A stretch of DNA of 64,000 bases from Polytrichum commune (taxonomy: Eukaryota; Streptophyta; Polytrichopsida; Polytrichales; Polytrichaceae): positions 4,028,001-4,092,000 of the forward strand of contig OX485804.1 of the NCBI GenBank assembly GCA_950295325.1, read 5' to 3'. Both the position numbers and the translations under genes were made by a program. Positions 12,974 to 25,500 of this stretch are shown here, piece after piece (position 1 is the stretch's first letter; each line of letters opens with the position of its first letter). Below the pieces are notes generated by a model. The model worked only from the letters and a program-made list of their open reading frames with translations, was not told where the DNA came from and did not search any database.

Positions 12974-13919
12974 TTATGCTAAGCTAGCCCTAAGTACCCA
13001 AACCACTTTACTTAGCGTTGAGTCTCTTGTCTCCTATATTCAAACCAAGGCAGCAAGGTCAATGTGATGATGCCGTCTCATGAAGGTATTGCCCTGTGCA
13101 TCTCAAATTCCTTTAGTCGGTTGAGGTGGTGGAGGACAAATAACTCAAGTAAGCATCGGTATGGGAGCCTCTAAGAGATAAGGTAAGCGGGTCCAGAGTT
13201 CAGGAAGTTTTTGAAGCCTTAGTGGCTAATTGCCGGTAGTTGCTACGAAGGGTCGGATTTTTCCCAGTTTACATCGGCAAGAGCCGGTCTTTTGTAAAAT
13301 CAATCGGCCAATTGCCTATATTTTCATATTTTCATTGGCCAATATCTGATTAAATGGAATTCATATCGGCACTAATTGTTTAAAAAATGTATGAAAAGTT
13401 ATTAGAAATCATTTCTTAGTACAAAATCTTGAATAAGTGAAAAGAAAGGCATGTTTAAAACTTTAAATTTGAAGAGTTAATATCCTTGGCAGGAATTGAA
13501 CCTAGCAATGCCTTCACCGCTTGAAGGCCAAGGGTCTCCCAATTCTTCATAGAAGCAATTGGATTTGGTCATGAAAAGGTTGCATAATTCAAAAAGTTTA
13601 AGGTCCAGGGTACTTCCTCAAGTGCATCATCAGATGCCCCAAACAAATAGCGCTTTGGATGCTTCCGACTGAAATCCAGTAACTCACAAGAAGAATCGGC
13701 TACATTTCCGGGACATTTTCTGGTCCATCGGCTAATTGCCGGAGGATTGAAATTACAGTCGGATTGGCATCCGATGGTTGGAAATTTGGACTGGCCATGA
13801 GGGGATATCCATCGGCTGATAATGAACTAGCCGTCGGTTTTCCCCGAACATAGAGCGGGTCTTGGACGGACACTTTTCTCTTCCCATACACTTGTCATTG
13901 AATATGTAAGACACAATTA

Positions 13920-14020
13920 GTGCGAGATGATAAGCAAATTCAAATTTTAAGTGTAGCCTTTGTCCTCGTAATTTTTGGAGCTTGTATGAATATCTTAATT
14001 GTTGTTACAGTTAGGTTTTT
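13920..14020 (+). repeat. dispersed repeat family R, short fragment
   Basis: Retains the AGATGATAAGCAAATTC-like start, the TGTAGCC segment and TTTTTGGAGCTTGTATGAATATCTTAAT of the family seen at 4115 and 59740, then diverges. Fragment only. Confidence 0.6.
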
Positions 14021-16800
14021 GCTATGACTCAAAATAACTAGAATTCATGGTACGTATTCTCAAGGAAGGTTAAATTGGTGTATGTTACAAACATTTGTCA
14101 CATTACAATTCATCATTTAGACAAAAATGATTGCTATTTTGCACTAAAAACACAATGAACATGCCCTTCACTTCCCTTTCTCACAAAGGGTTCCTTTTAT
14201 GACCTCTCTTCATATATCTCATTCAGTCTTGTGTTTGGGTTGTGGTATGTAAGTTTTTAAGTTTTATGTAAGTTTTTGTTTCCTCACGGTAAAGTGTGGC
14301 AATAGTCTATGATAATCATGATCTCTTTGAGTGTAATAATTGTCTTTGTAACCATTGGCCAATGCATCTTCAAATCATAACAAGTTTCTTCACTAATTGA
14401 TCAATGTTAATTCCAATGCAAGACAAATTGTTCATTTGTTACTTCCAATATTTAATTATTGCTTACAATTAAACAATTAATAACTCAAACCAAGGTCAAG
14501 CTATAATCTCAACTGCCATGCACAAATGCATCGGCAATAACAACCATTGTAACACACAAGACCATAGTTAAGTTGGTTAGCTTATGCTTCACTCTCATGG
14601 ATCACAATTTCTGGACGAGATTTCTTACTTCATCCAAGGACAACTCATGCCTAAATAAAAATGATGACCCAAAGTTTATCCTCAATTGGTAGAAGGGTTT
14701 ACTAATCTCAACTCGTATAGACTCACAAATAAACCAAGGTCTTTCTTTCAACAATAATCACAAACTTAATAACACAACCTTTCATGTTCTTCACATTTCA
14801 TAGGCTTGAACAATAATCAAGTGGCCCCTTTCCCATACTGGCCCTTGACCTTCTCCCTTCCTAAAGCTTTGTCTGCTCTCAAGTGGCTCCTCTCCCAAGT
14901 AACCTCTGGCAACTCTTCATTTCTATCACAGGGTAACTCCCTTTCAATCTCACTTCACAATGGTCTTTGTTTTTCCCATAAATCGAGTTAGCTCTCCACA
15001 CAATCTCTATCCTAGTCACTCAAGCCTCTCTATCTTTGAGTGCTAGCATGTTATAGTTCGACACACTTTGTGCAATAACACCTTCTTAAAAAATAATTCA
15101 ATTATTTGATTATGAGTAATCATTCAATCGCCACCTTTGGCCAATAGTTTTATGGAGGTTCTTAAGTTTCAAATGTGCATTCAATATTTGTTGATGATTT
15201 CATTTACTTTCGGTTTGATTTCATTTCAACACCTTATATTTCTCACATAATGGGCATCATTCACTCTTACACTCATTCCAGATTATTTCTCATATTTCTT
15301 TCTCTCACTTTCAATTTGCTCTTCCCCATCTCAAGCAAGTATTCTCACAATCTTACATTGTTGCGATCTCAATACCTCTCTTAATCCCAATTCGTGGCTA
15401 CTCACCTTCCATGCAAATGGACTTACAGTTTCACAACTTACTCCAAGTCTATTAATTCCAACTATCTCACATTCACTACTAAACTCGCTCATAGTTTCAA
15501 CAACCGTTTCTATAGTTTCAAACTCATTCTAATGCTATCCAACAAAAGGACAACAACTTCACATAACTCAATTAATTTCCAATCAATTTTAGACCGCTCA
15601 TATTCATAATCAAACTTGTTCACATTTCCTATTCACGTGAAGACGTCTCAATCAAAACTTTAGACACAAATCAACTACATTCACCACAGAAGACAATCGT
15701 TTACAATCTCATACACATGAAAATAATTTAGCTTGCCATTGGCACCAACGTGTAACTCGTGTTAATGACAACGATAAACTTAATTTCAAAGTTGCGATCC
15801 CGCAATCACTACGGCAATTGCTAATTCGTCTAAGGAAAATAATTAAACTACTAACTTGGCACAATCCATGTGTCAAGGCAAACAAGATTGTGAGTTTAAA
15901 AATGCACTCAAAAGGTTCAAAAAATGCTTGTCTTCCTCTCCTCCATGTGTCCTTTTAAGATTGAAAATCTAATGAGGCAAAACTACCTTAGACAATTTTC
16001 AAAGATACACATGTGGCTTTGAAATAACTTGTGCTTGATAGATCTTTGCTCGTTTGACCCTAGGTCTTTCTAATCATATGGGTATTCCCTTAACACCTAA
16101 TGCTTAAGTTTGTTTGTGTCTTTTTGTTGCGTTTTGTTCTTGTTCTTGTTCTTTTTTTGATTTTTTTGGTTCTTTTTTGTTCTTTTTCCCACTTCGTAGA
16201 CTGATTGAAAACTTTGCCATCATGACTTCAAAAGACATCTCACCTTTTGTACAAACTGTGGATGATGAACTCTAGACCAAATCCATACGGCGACAATGTC
16301 CAAAAATCTTCATGAGCTTCATAATTCTAATTCAATCGAATTTGACTTCAAGAATTCATAAGATAATGACCTAACATAGTTACTTCTTTGAATTGGAAAT
16401 TTTTTGAAAAAATAATTACCTTGATCTCTGAATACAAAAGGTTGATGTCAAAAATATATGCTTAGGTGGGGACATAGGACTTTATGTGGGAGAGGCTTGG
16501 TGTACTTCCCCATGAAGTTTGAACACACTCAAATACCATAGCACCATGGCGGTTTCATTGTTGATTGTATTACTTGGGGATATGTAATTTTTTTTTGAAT
16601 TTTTTTGTCATCAAAAAACTTAATTATTGTAATGGAAAAGTGAATATCAAGCATAATATCATACACGTCAATATGGACTCTTTGAAATAAATAAGTAATC
16701 CGACAATGATTTGCCTAAACCACCATGGGACTACATTATCATCCAACATCCCCTTTCCAAATTTACACTAAAAAAGTTGGAAATCATGTCGCTCCTATGT
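14021..16800. other. intergenic, no gene seen
   Basis: Roughly 2.8 kb with a pyrimidine-biased + strand, especially 14800-15700 where TCAC, CTCA and TTC words dominate. Frames of 60-75 codons there are serine/threonine-rich by composition and show no domain. It could be the reverse strand of an old retroelement untranslated region, but nothing decides this. Confidence 0.4.
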
Positions 16801-16861
16801 GCCCACATATATATATATATCCTTCCTTAAAACACTGGTCATTTTAACACACACACACACA
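16801..16861. repeat. short (TA)n and (CA)n microsatellites
   Basis: A run of alternating AT near 16807-16820 and a run of alternating AC near 16850-16861, separated by about 30 bp. Confidence 0.8.
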
Positions 16862-17940
16862 TCATTTTAACATACCAAGTCCCAAAACCTATAATTGTTT
16901 TTGACAAATAAAACAAATAATTTCGCACTGAGGTGTAAAACTTGCCTAGGGACTATGGTAGGTGAACATGATTATTTCATGTCACACCAAAGTGACATTA
17001 CCTTTTCCTCTTTCTTGTTGGCTTTAACTACCTACCTAGAGCCTCAAAAAGGCATGTATTATATTTCATCTTTATTACATAGGCACTGTGATGAATGTAG
17101 TTTCCACGCAAAATTTCATCAAGTGTGTCTCAAGTATTGTAAGAATGACACGTGGTATAATATAAGAGAAAAATCAAAATAAGAATACTCATAAAGCCCT
17201 CTATGTTTATGTCCAAGGTAAATGGTGTCGAGGTCCTACAACATGCATATTTCCTTTTCATTTCTTTTACTTTTATATGTTTGTCATATCACATAACCAA
17301 CACATTTGTGGACATAATACATTCTAGCACCTCATAATCGAATGCCTACCCATACAATTGTATATGCGTAAAGCCCTGCACATATTTATGTGTATGAATG
17401 GTAGGCTCCTTACGTGGTGTAATTTCTTGCCTAGAATATCGGCGGGACTTCTTACATTAAAACATCGGAGCTGTCCATTTGATTCAAATCTAGTGGTCCA
17501 AATCCGTGACAGGGCTTTACGCTTGGTAAGGCCCCCGCGCTGCGGCCTTCAACAAATTTGGATGGACCAAGACTGGCACCACACGGTTTTTTACAATTGT
17601 GTTTTTTATAGTTTTTTTTAAAAAAAAAAACCCAATCATATGAGGTCCAACAAAATCCGATTTTATTCATAGAAATTGGGATTTTTTTACATTAAAACCA
17701 AAAACCCAATGCAATGGACTAGAAAAAGTTGGGTTTTTCCCACCCTTATATGAACCCATGGGACCCACCATCATGTGGGCCCTATTCACGGAACGTCCCA
17801 GCCCTAGGGCCTTGACCTTTTACACGATCCGTAATGCGAGACAAAATGGCCTGTGTTGTGCTTTATGCACAAAAAGCCAAAAAATCTTTATGAGGGGGAA
17901 TGCACTTCGGATCGTGATTTATGGAATTTTCGGGCACTGC
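16862..17940. other. intergenic, no gene seen
   Basis: No gene recognised. Base composition rises in G and C from about 17500 towards the next gene. A T-run followed by an A-run near 17610-17630 forms a short AT palindrome. Confidence 0.4.
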
Positions 17941-19589
17941 CCTTAAAATTGTGTTATTGCGGGCCGGGTCACGGGTCCCGTTCCGCCGGGTGAATTAGGG
18001 TTTTCATGCTTGCAACGCAATGCTGAAGCTGAAGATTCTGACCTGGTGGTCGGCCGATCCACCAGTAATTGCGCGAGAGAACACGAGCCTCGCCTTGGAT
18101 TTTCTTAACATTATCAATAATCGTCGACACCAAGCCTCTGGTACGCATCAATTCCTTGTTGGATGAGTTTGTTGCAGAGAAGAATTGATGTGCAGAGAAG
18201 GGTCGGGGTTTTAGAGGTTCGCGATCTTTGCTACTGCGTGGGACTTTAAATGCAGCTGTAAGATCTCATTGCAGAAAGAGATAGGCATTTCGCTACAGCG
18301 TCAGTAATCCTATTTTTGGAAGAGTGGATCGAAACTTAATAGAATGGTACATCAACATGAGTCAGATGAGCCTAGAAGGACATTGATGGAGCTATAATGC
18401 TTGAGGCCTTCAACCTTTTACCTCGTTTACTTGTTTGTGAGCTGTGGTCAAATAGAGAACAGTATAAATTAGCTCACTCTTTCATCCGGATACGTTATTT
18501 GAATGGAAATACGCAATTTGCTTACAAATTGGACCATCAAGAGAAGCTTTTGTGTTGTGAAGGGTTTTAGAACAGTCGTGATTAATGAGGGTCGACATCT
18601 TTTGCACAATGGGCAATTTCGTGAGTTCATATGGCTTGAATGAGTCATGTTCTACATCAATGATCTCTGAATAATTTTTTTTAGACAATTTTTTGCATGT
18701 CCACAAAATCGGATATGTATAAACTTATTATGACCTAATGGCTAAATCCCCAATTAATGGCTTTGCAACGCAAGCCACGGAACATTAACGTCTTTGGGGG
18801 CTGTTAATGAGCCAGCCTGTTGTAATAATCAACAGTTATCCTCAATCTTTCGGGGAGTCTACATTGAGAAACTAGATGAGTCCAAGTATTCGATGAAGAG
18901 AGCACGTGCTTCAGTTTCTGCCAGACTTTGGGTGGTTTCTTGCAATCGGATGCAGCAAGCAGAGTTGAAATAAGGGATACCCAAGGAATTCTGTACAGCG
19001 TTAGCCTGATTATCTAATTATGCTGAACTTCTGTAGACATATTTATTCTTTAGGTGACCTGTATCAATATCTAAGCACAAGATTGTATAAGAACAAATAT
19101 ATACGCTTCTTCACAATGAAAGCCGGAGGTTTAGGGGTTTAGGGGTTTTTGCAGGTTTTAGGTCATCCTTGACTTATGAGACCGAGATCAGATTGCAACC
19201 TTACTCTGCAGAAAATAGATCTGTTTCATAGTGATGCACTGACACTTGATTGTTAGATTCTGCGGACGCCAATATATAGGTTATAGACTGATTGAATCAG
19301 ATCCAATTCCTGCCAGGGGTTGCAATGTGGTCCCTTGTTGCAGAAAAGCCTGACTCATGGAGCTAAAAACGCCCAATTAAGCTGTCTTCGTTTTATCAGG
19401 AACCAAATATTTATAACGCCTGCAAGATCATTTTATAGTTTGAGCTACAGGTCACTTGCAGTCATGTTCTCAATGTTTTGTACTTAATGTCCACTTTATG
19501 TTCTGGTTCAGTGCAGTAGGTCCGATATGATGTTGAAGAAGAAGAAGAAGACATCGATGTTCTAAAATTTGTGAAGTGAATCTGTCCTA
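17941..19589 (+). promoter_or_regulatory. upstream region of the WASHC4-like gene
   Basis: The 1.6 kb before the start codon is the likely promoter and 5' untranslated region. A G+C-richer patch lies at 17960-18240. A TATAAAT-like word occurs near 18463. Two AGGGGTTT units (19132-19150, GGTTTAGGGGTTTAGGGGTT) resemble the telo-box words found in promoters of many plant housekeeping genes, with one extra G. GAAGAAGAAGAAG lies just upstream of the ATG. The transcription start is not determinable, and an intron in the 5' untranslated region is possible. Confidence 0.4.
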
Positions 19590-22500
19590 ATGGCATCCAC
19601 AACCTTCTCCCCCTCTGAAGGTAAGTTTCAGTCTATTCTGCCTTTCTGATTCTTTAATATTGAGATTCTACATATCGATAAGGTCATGAAAACCTAGGTT
19701 CACAATTAAGTTGGCACAAATCCATTCTCTCTGCTATCATGATGTTGTCATTAGGGTCTTGATGCTAAAAACTTGGAGGGGAGTTGTAGAGTGTCTGACC
19801 TAGTTAGGAGACTGCTTTGGAGAGCATGAAAGTCTTGTGTGTCCTTTTATAATGAAGGCTGGTTGCAAATTGTTAGGTTTCAATAAGCAAATTTTCATTG
19901 ATGGCAAGCAGGTTGTTTGGTTGCTGAAGAGCAGCATGAGAAGTTGCGGCGTTTCGTGGATGACTGGCGAGGAGAAGCCTCCTCAGTAGTGGAGGCAATT
20001 GCTGACATTGGTTTTGTAGGGGACGTGATTGATGATCCTGTGCAGCTGCAGACCCGATTCTGTGATGACATCCGGCTCTTGGAGCTAGTTGTCACAGATC
20101 ATTCTGTTTTCAACAAAGTAGTGACAGTCTTGGCTTTTGATTGCCTTGAGATCCATCGCCTTCAGCATCTGGCAAGTGTCCTACTGCATACAACCTTGTG
20201 AGCTGTAAGCACATACATGGATCCTTTTCACAGTTGGAAAGGGGCCATTTTGCTAAGTTACATGTGTTGAATTGATCTCTGGCAGGCTGTGACGAGTTTC
20301 TATCCACGATTACTTGTTTTTGGGCTGCGGCCAAGTGGTGAGGATGTGCCACTTGAAGGAGAGCTGCAGAAATGCTTTGCAAGGTCTCTGCCATTCTTCC
20401 ATGAGCTTGTGGAGTTTCAATCTGAGCTGCGGGGGGTGATTGTGAATTTAGTTCAGCAGTTGGAGGCAATTTACACAATTGATGCGGCTCATGTCTACTC
20501 CTCCTTTGCCTGTCATCTGCGAAGTGTGTTTTCTTCTTTGGTGAACGGTTTTGCGGTGCTTGTTACCCTGGATGAGATCATTGCACAGAACTTGAGCATT
20601 GGGCACTCTATGTCTCTCTTCACAAGGTTTGTGCCTCTTGACCATTGCTTAATTGTGCCAGGTTTAGGGTCTGGATTGATTTGCGCATTCATACCACACT
20701 TGGGAATCCCATACTATTACTTAGATTTAGATTTTTGGCATTTACAGTGGATTGTCATTGTGATTTGTTTAGAGCTGTGGAGGCCTTTTTCCTGTGTACT
20801 GTCCTTTCATTGCCACAAATTCTGGCTTGGCAGGATGCTGCATTCAGTAAGAAGTGACCCATCGACATTCAGCATGGAACCCATGAATGTGGAGCAGTTA
20901 GACAGAGCTGTAAATGAGATGGACAGCATATTAATCACTGGAATTTTTCAGGTGCCTACCTTCTATGGAATACCTTTCCCTTTCGTGAAATGAAGCTTTA
21001 TAATCTGGGAGTTGAAGGAATAAATGCAGATTGTAGCTATGACGCACATGCAAAAGCTTTTTTGGAATACTTATCTAGGTGCCGCCTCTAAATATCTTAT
21101 ATTAAATTACTCAACACTATTGTTACAGCCCAGCTTCCAAAACTGAAATTGCCATTGGAAGATTGCTTTGTTGGCAAAATGAAACCTCTTCTATTAAGAA
21201 TGTGAATGAACAGGATAGTGAAGATTTTTGATGGAAGGGGATATCTCCACTTATGGACTGAGGATCACCTGTATGTCATTGTTTGGTATGTAGAGGTGCA
21301 TACAGGAGGATTTCAATGGAAATCCAGGGATGCTAAAACTGAAAAGCAATAAGGCTCTCCTTGATGAATTTTCAGCTCTCATGCGTGACAGCCTTGCTCA
21401 AATACTCTCCCGACTTGGTGAGAACATTCAGCCTTCTCATGAATATCTTAAGATTGATACTTGGCTTACCTGTCTAATCTTTATATCGAGCTCAATTTGG
21501 AATGGTAGCTATTCTTAGTTTGTAAACATCACTACCAATATTCCCTTGAAGTATACGGAAGTTCTTCTTTCTTGTGTCTCCCCAAATGATGTCCATGTAT
21601 AACGTTGTATAATGTCACTACAGATTCATTGCGAGAACAACCTTATGACCGAGATCAATTTGCAGGCCTCCTTGCGGTTTTTGTGTTTCACTCATGGATG
21701 ACTGGTATACTTGCAAACCTTGCAGTAGAAAGAGAATCTTAGTATAACTAGAGTAGTTGTTCAGTTTGGCTACTTGAAGTTTACTACGTTTTGCTTAAAA
21801 GTAGGTCCTTGTAACTATTTCTTGGTATTATGGATTGAATTTTTCCTTACTATGAGTTATTAGCAGGATCACTAGCACTCAAAGTTAAGATTTAATTTTG
21901 GAACATTGAATCGTTGTCTTAGTGTCAAAGTGATGAGGAGGTTTGCTTTGTTTAGATTCTTTGTTTGCTGCAAAGTTTAACACTTCTTAATGAATGGTTT
22001 GGGACAAATCAGTGGACTCTGGACCAGAAAAGAAGGTTACAAAGCTTGTCCTGGAAGTTCTTAAACGAACACCTGTTCTTCATGTGTTCTGCAACACTCA
22101 AGTAACTTGCTTAGAGTTTTTGAGAGCCCAATTACCATCCTGGACTTTAGCCATACCGGTTTTCAAAGAGGCTCGGAAAGACACTGTTGCAGTTCATCGA
22201 TCTTACTTAGCAAGTCTTGACGAAGCTCTTATCAGGTATTTACAATAGTGAACTCATTGATAGAAGAGAAACTGATACATTTTCCTAGTCTGGCTATCTA
22301 TGCATTAGCTTAGTCCTGAAATTTAGTTTGGAAGGGGGAATCCCCACTTACTCCTGGCCTTTTCATTTCTGAGTGAAGAATTAATTCATTTTTGCATAGT
22401 TCATCAAGCTTTCAGGAGATAATTCTGTCAGATAAAAAGAGAACCAACAATTTTCTATGTGGGTATTTTGTAGGAGCTCTCAGAACATGCGGAGCTCAAT

Positions 22501-25500
22501 AGTGAATTGGCTTGTTTCGTTTGATTCAACAGTGTCGCCAACTGTAAGTCTGCCGATGCTCCCTGTCTGATACAATGTCCTTTTCTTTACTTTGTTATGA
22601 GGAGGTTTCTTATTTCTGAGAGGCAAGCAGGAAACATCAGTCTGGTATTGCAGTATATGACCACATTTTGGTATACTATGCTTTTGTGGTCAGTTATCCG
22701 AACAAATATGTTATGAAATGCACATAATCCTTGACCCTTTAAATTTCAAAAGGGAGACATGGAGGCTTCATTGTTACTTGAAATAATGAGGCTATATCAG
22801 TAGTTATTGCTTCATTTTATACATTCTGGAGGAACAGATCATTTTAATCTACACCGATTTGCCTAATTAGTGCATGTGACTCTAATTTCCTAGCCTGGAC
22901 ACATACTAGGAGTTGCACTTGCCACCCACATGCTCCAAATTTTTTTTTGTTCGTTGAGTATATGTGGGAAGTTGCCATGTACTCCGTTACAAGCACAAGC
23001 AAACATTCCCTAAAATGTAAGCACACTAATTGGAGAAATTGATGTAGTTTGTCAAATATTTACATTTAGACAACGATTGGGTTGAAATTCAGTTTTATTG
23101 ATTTTCCTGGTCATAACATGCAGGTACAACAACTAGCAATACATGAAGTTCTGGGTTTGAGATTAAAACAGCTTGCTCAGGTATGCTAATTGTCAATGAT
23201 GAGCTCTGTCCTTAGTAATTAATCTATAGATAGTTCTTGATCACATCTCCCAACCTCTTAGAATGATCAACACCTCAACCAAAATACAGCTGAGGGACCT
23301 GAATCCGTTCTCACTTGTGATTCTTCTTAGTGCATCTAAGACTGGTTTGATTGCAAGTCATCGAAGTTGATGTATGTACTTGCTTAGTCAAAGTGCGGTC
23401 CAAACTGGAGCAAAGGCTAGTGTTGAAGATAGTTGCTTTCTGCTTTTGTACAGGGGATTCTTTTTGCCAGCAGGCTTCAGCACATCATTCGAGCCACTAT
23501 TGATTGTCATGTATCTCTGGATGTAAGCTGTCACCTCATTTGGAACTTGGGTTGCATGTTTCAATTAGAATTTGATTTCTTCGGTAGTTTCAAGTAGTTG
23601 CTTGTGCTAGTTTTCTGGTTTTCTGGTTGATCTCGATATACTTAAGTGGATCTTTCTTTTAAGGGTTGAGAATCAAGGCAGCTTTGTATCTTTCACTGTT
23701 AGACTGTTGGCCATCAGCTTATTGGAATTTCTTTCTGATGTGTTGCTTTGCTGTCCTATCTGCAATGCAAGAATGCCACAAGATTGATTGTAAAATCAAG
23801 TTATATCACCCATTCATTTCTGCAGTGACAATGTGTGCAGGAACCCATAAGTAAGGATCAGGTGCGAAGCTTACGACATGCAGCTGAACTCCTTCAGGTA
23901 AAGAGACATGTCCCTTGCATTTGATAGGATCGGAATATGCCAGTTTGCAAATTAGGTTCAAATTTAATTCTGTTGATGGTTACTCAAACATGCTTCCCTA
24001 CTCATGACTCAAATGTCCTTGGACTTGATTCACTCCATTCTATGGCAAATCATCTGGAAATGATTGCGGTGCCTGTGGATTTCAATTATCTTCTCCTCCC
24101 CTATTGAGTAAATTGTTGCTTATTATATATTATAGTTCATGGTGCCCAGCAAGTTTATCAGTGATTTTTGTCATAATCCGTCTAGTCCTCAGGTTTGCAC
24201 AGAATCAGACTGTTTGCCCTCTGACCCTTGGAGTCGGTGGTTTACTATGAATATCTTTGATTGACATGACTTTGCTGATGAAGGGCTATATGATGTTTGT
24301 GATTATGTGTGTTTCTATATTTAAATGTGCAATTTTTGTTGTATGGCAGGCTGTGAGGGCAGTGTATCACAGACGGAACAGTGAGACAGTTCAAGGGATG
24401 AGCAACATGGTAGAGTTAGCACAGTGTCAAATCAAGAAGCACCTGTTGCCCTTGAAGGTGAGGCTTATTTATTATAGGGGCATATTTCTTGATCCAAATC
24501 TTAACTCAGGAGTCCTTTGTAAGTATTTTAATTCTGTCAGTGAGATTGAAGTCAAAAGTGCAGTATGAGCATGGAAGCTGTTTCCCAGGAAGTGCTGCAT
24601 GAGCAATATAATAGTTATATGTATCTCCAAAATTTGTGGCCATAATCATGTGTCTCACAAAGTAACATGCAAGTAGACACCTTATTGGGTTGCCTTGGGT
24701 AGATAGCAGCCTTGGAGCCTAAGAGCTTCTTGATTTTGGAATGGAAAGAGGGCAAGCGTTAATTTTGATTACATTTAGCAACTTAGAAGTAATTTACAGG
24801 TGTGGAGAAGCAAGGGTCTCTCTATCAGGGGATCCCTAAGCAGAGCAAGAGGCCTTAGGAAATCTCTGCATGGCCAAAGAATCTCATGTCAGATTATAGA
24901 TGTCAGATGCACATTACGAATTTGTTCTTGTATGTGCAGGCACAGTTGGAGGCAGACATGGCTGCAAGTTCCAAAGCTAGTGGCTTAAATCTATTTTCCC
25001 TGTCTTTCACCCGTGAGTCAATCTGGACACTCTTCTTAAAATTCTTACTCTTGAGCAATGCAACATTTATTTTCACTAACCACCACGTGTGAATGTGTGG
25101 CCAAACGTGTGTCCATGCCAATGATTGTTTTTTCTTTTGAGTGATTGATATCGTTGAAAACAGTTGATAACTTCTGAATTAGGGTCATTCTGGGAGTTTT
25201 GACATGTTTAATATGACACCTTGTGTTTTGGTTATATATAAGGTGGGAAGGAGACAGATACAAAATTACAAGATGCTGTGGCAGCTGTAAGTAGTCACTG
25301 AAATGTAGTCGTCATCCACTCTCTTTAGCAGTTCTATGTGGCTTCTTTTGTTTTTATGTTACACGAAGTCATCTTGGATTCAAAGTTGAGCAAGTAAGTC
25401 TAAATTTCAGTCTGAATACTCTACAGGTGGATTTGGCTCTGGAGATGTTGCAAGGATGTGCCAGCTTGTCACGTCGTACTGTCTTACACATCTGCCTCGA

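Noticed and set aside
13491-13560. tRNA-like sequence on the minus strand (GGTTCAATTCC box and a GCCTTCA...TGAAGGC hairpin)
   Set aside because: The B-box-like word and an anticodon-like stem are present, but no proper acceptor stem or A box was found and the loop lacks the expected U before the anticodon. At most a tRNA-derived relic.
17358-17946. Three overlapping short frames as an unknown gene upstream of WASHC4
   Set aside because: No domain and no start or splice support. Composition changes here suggest promoter sequence instead.
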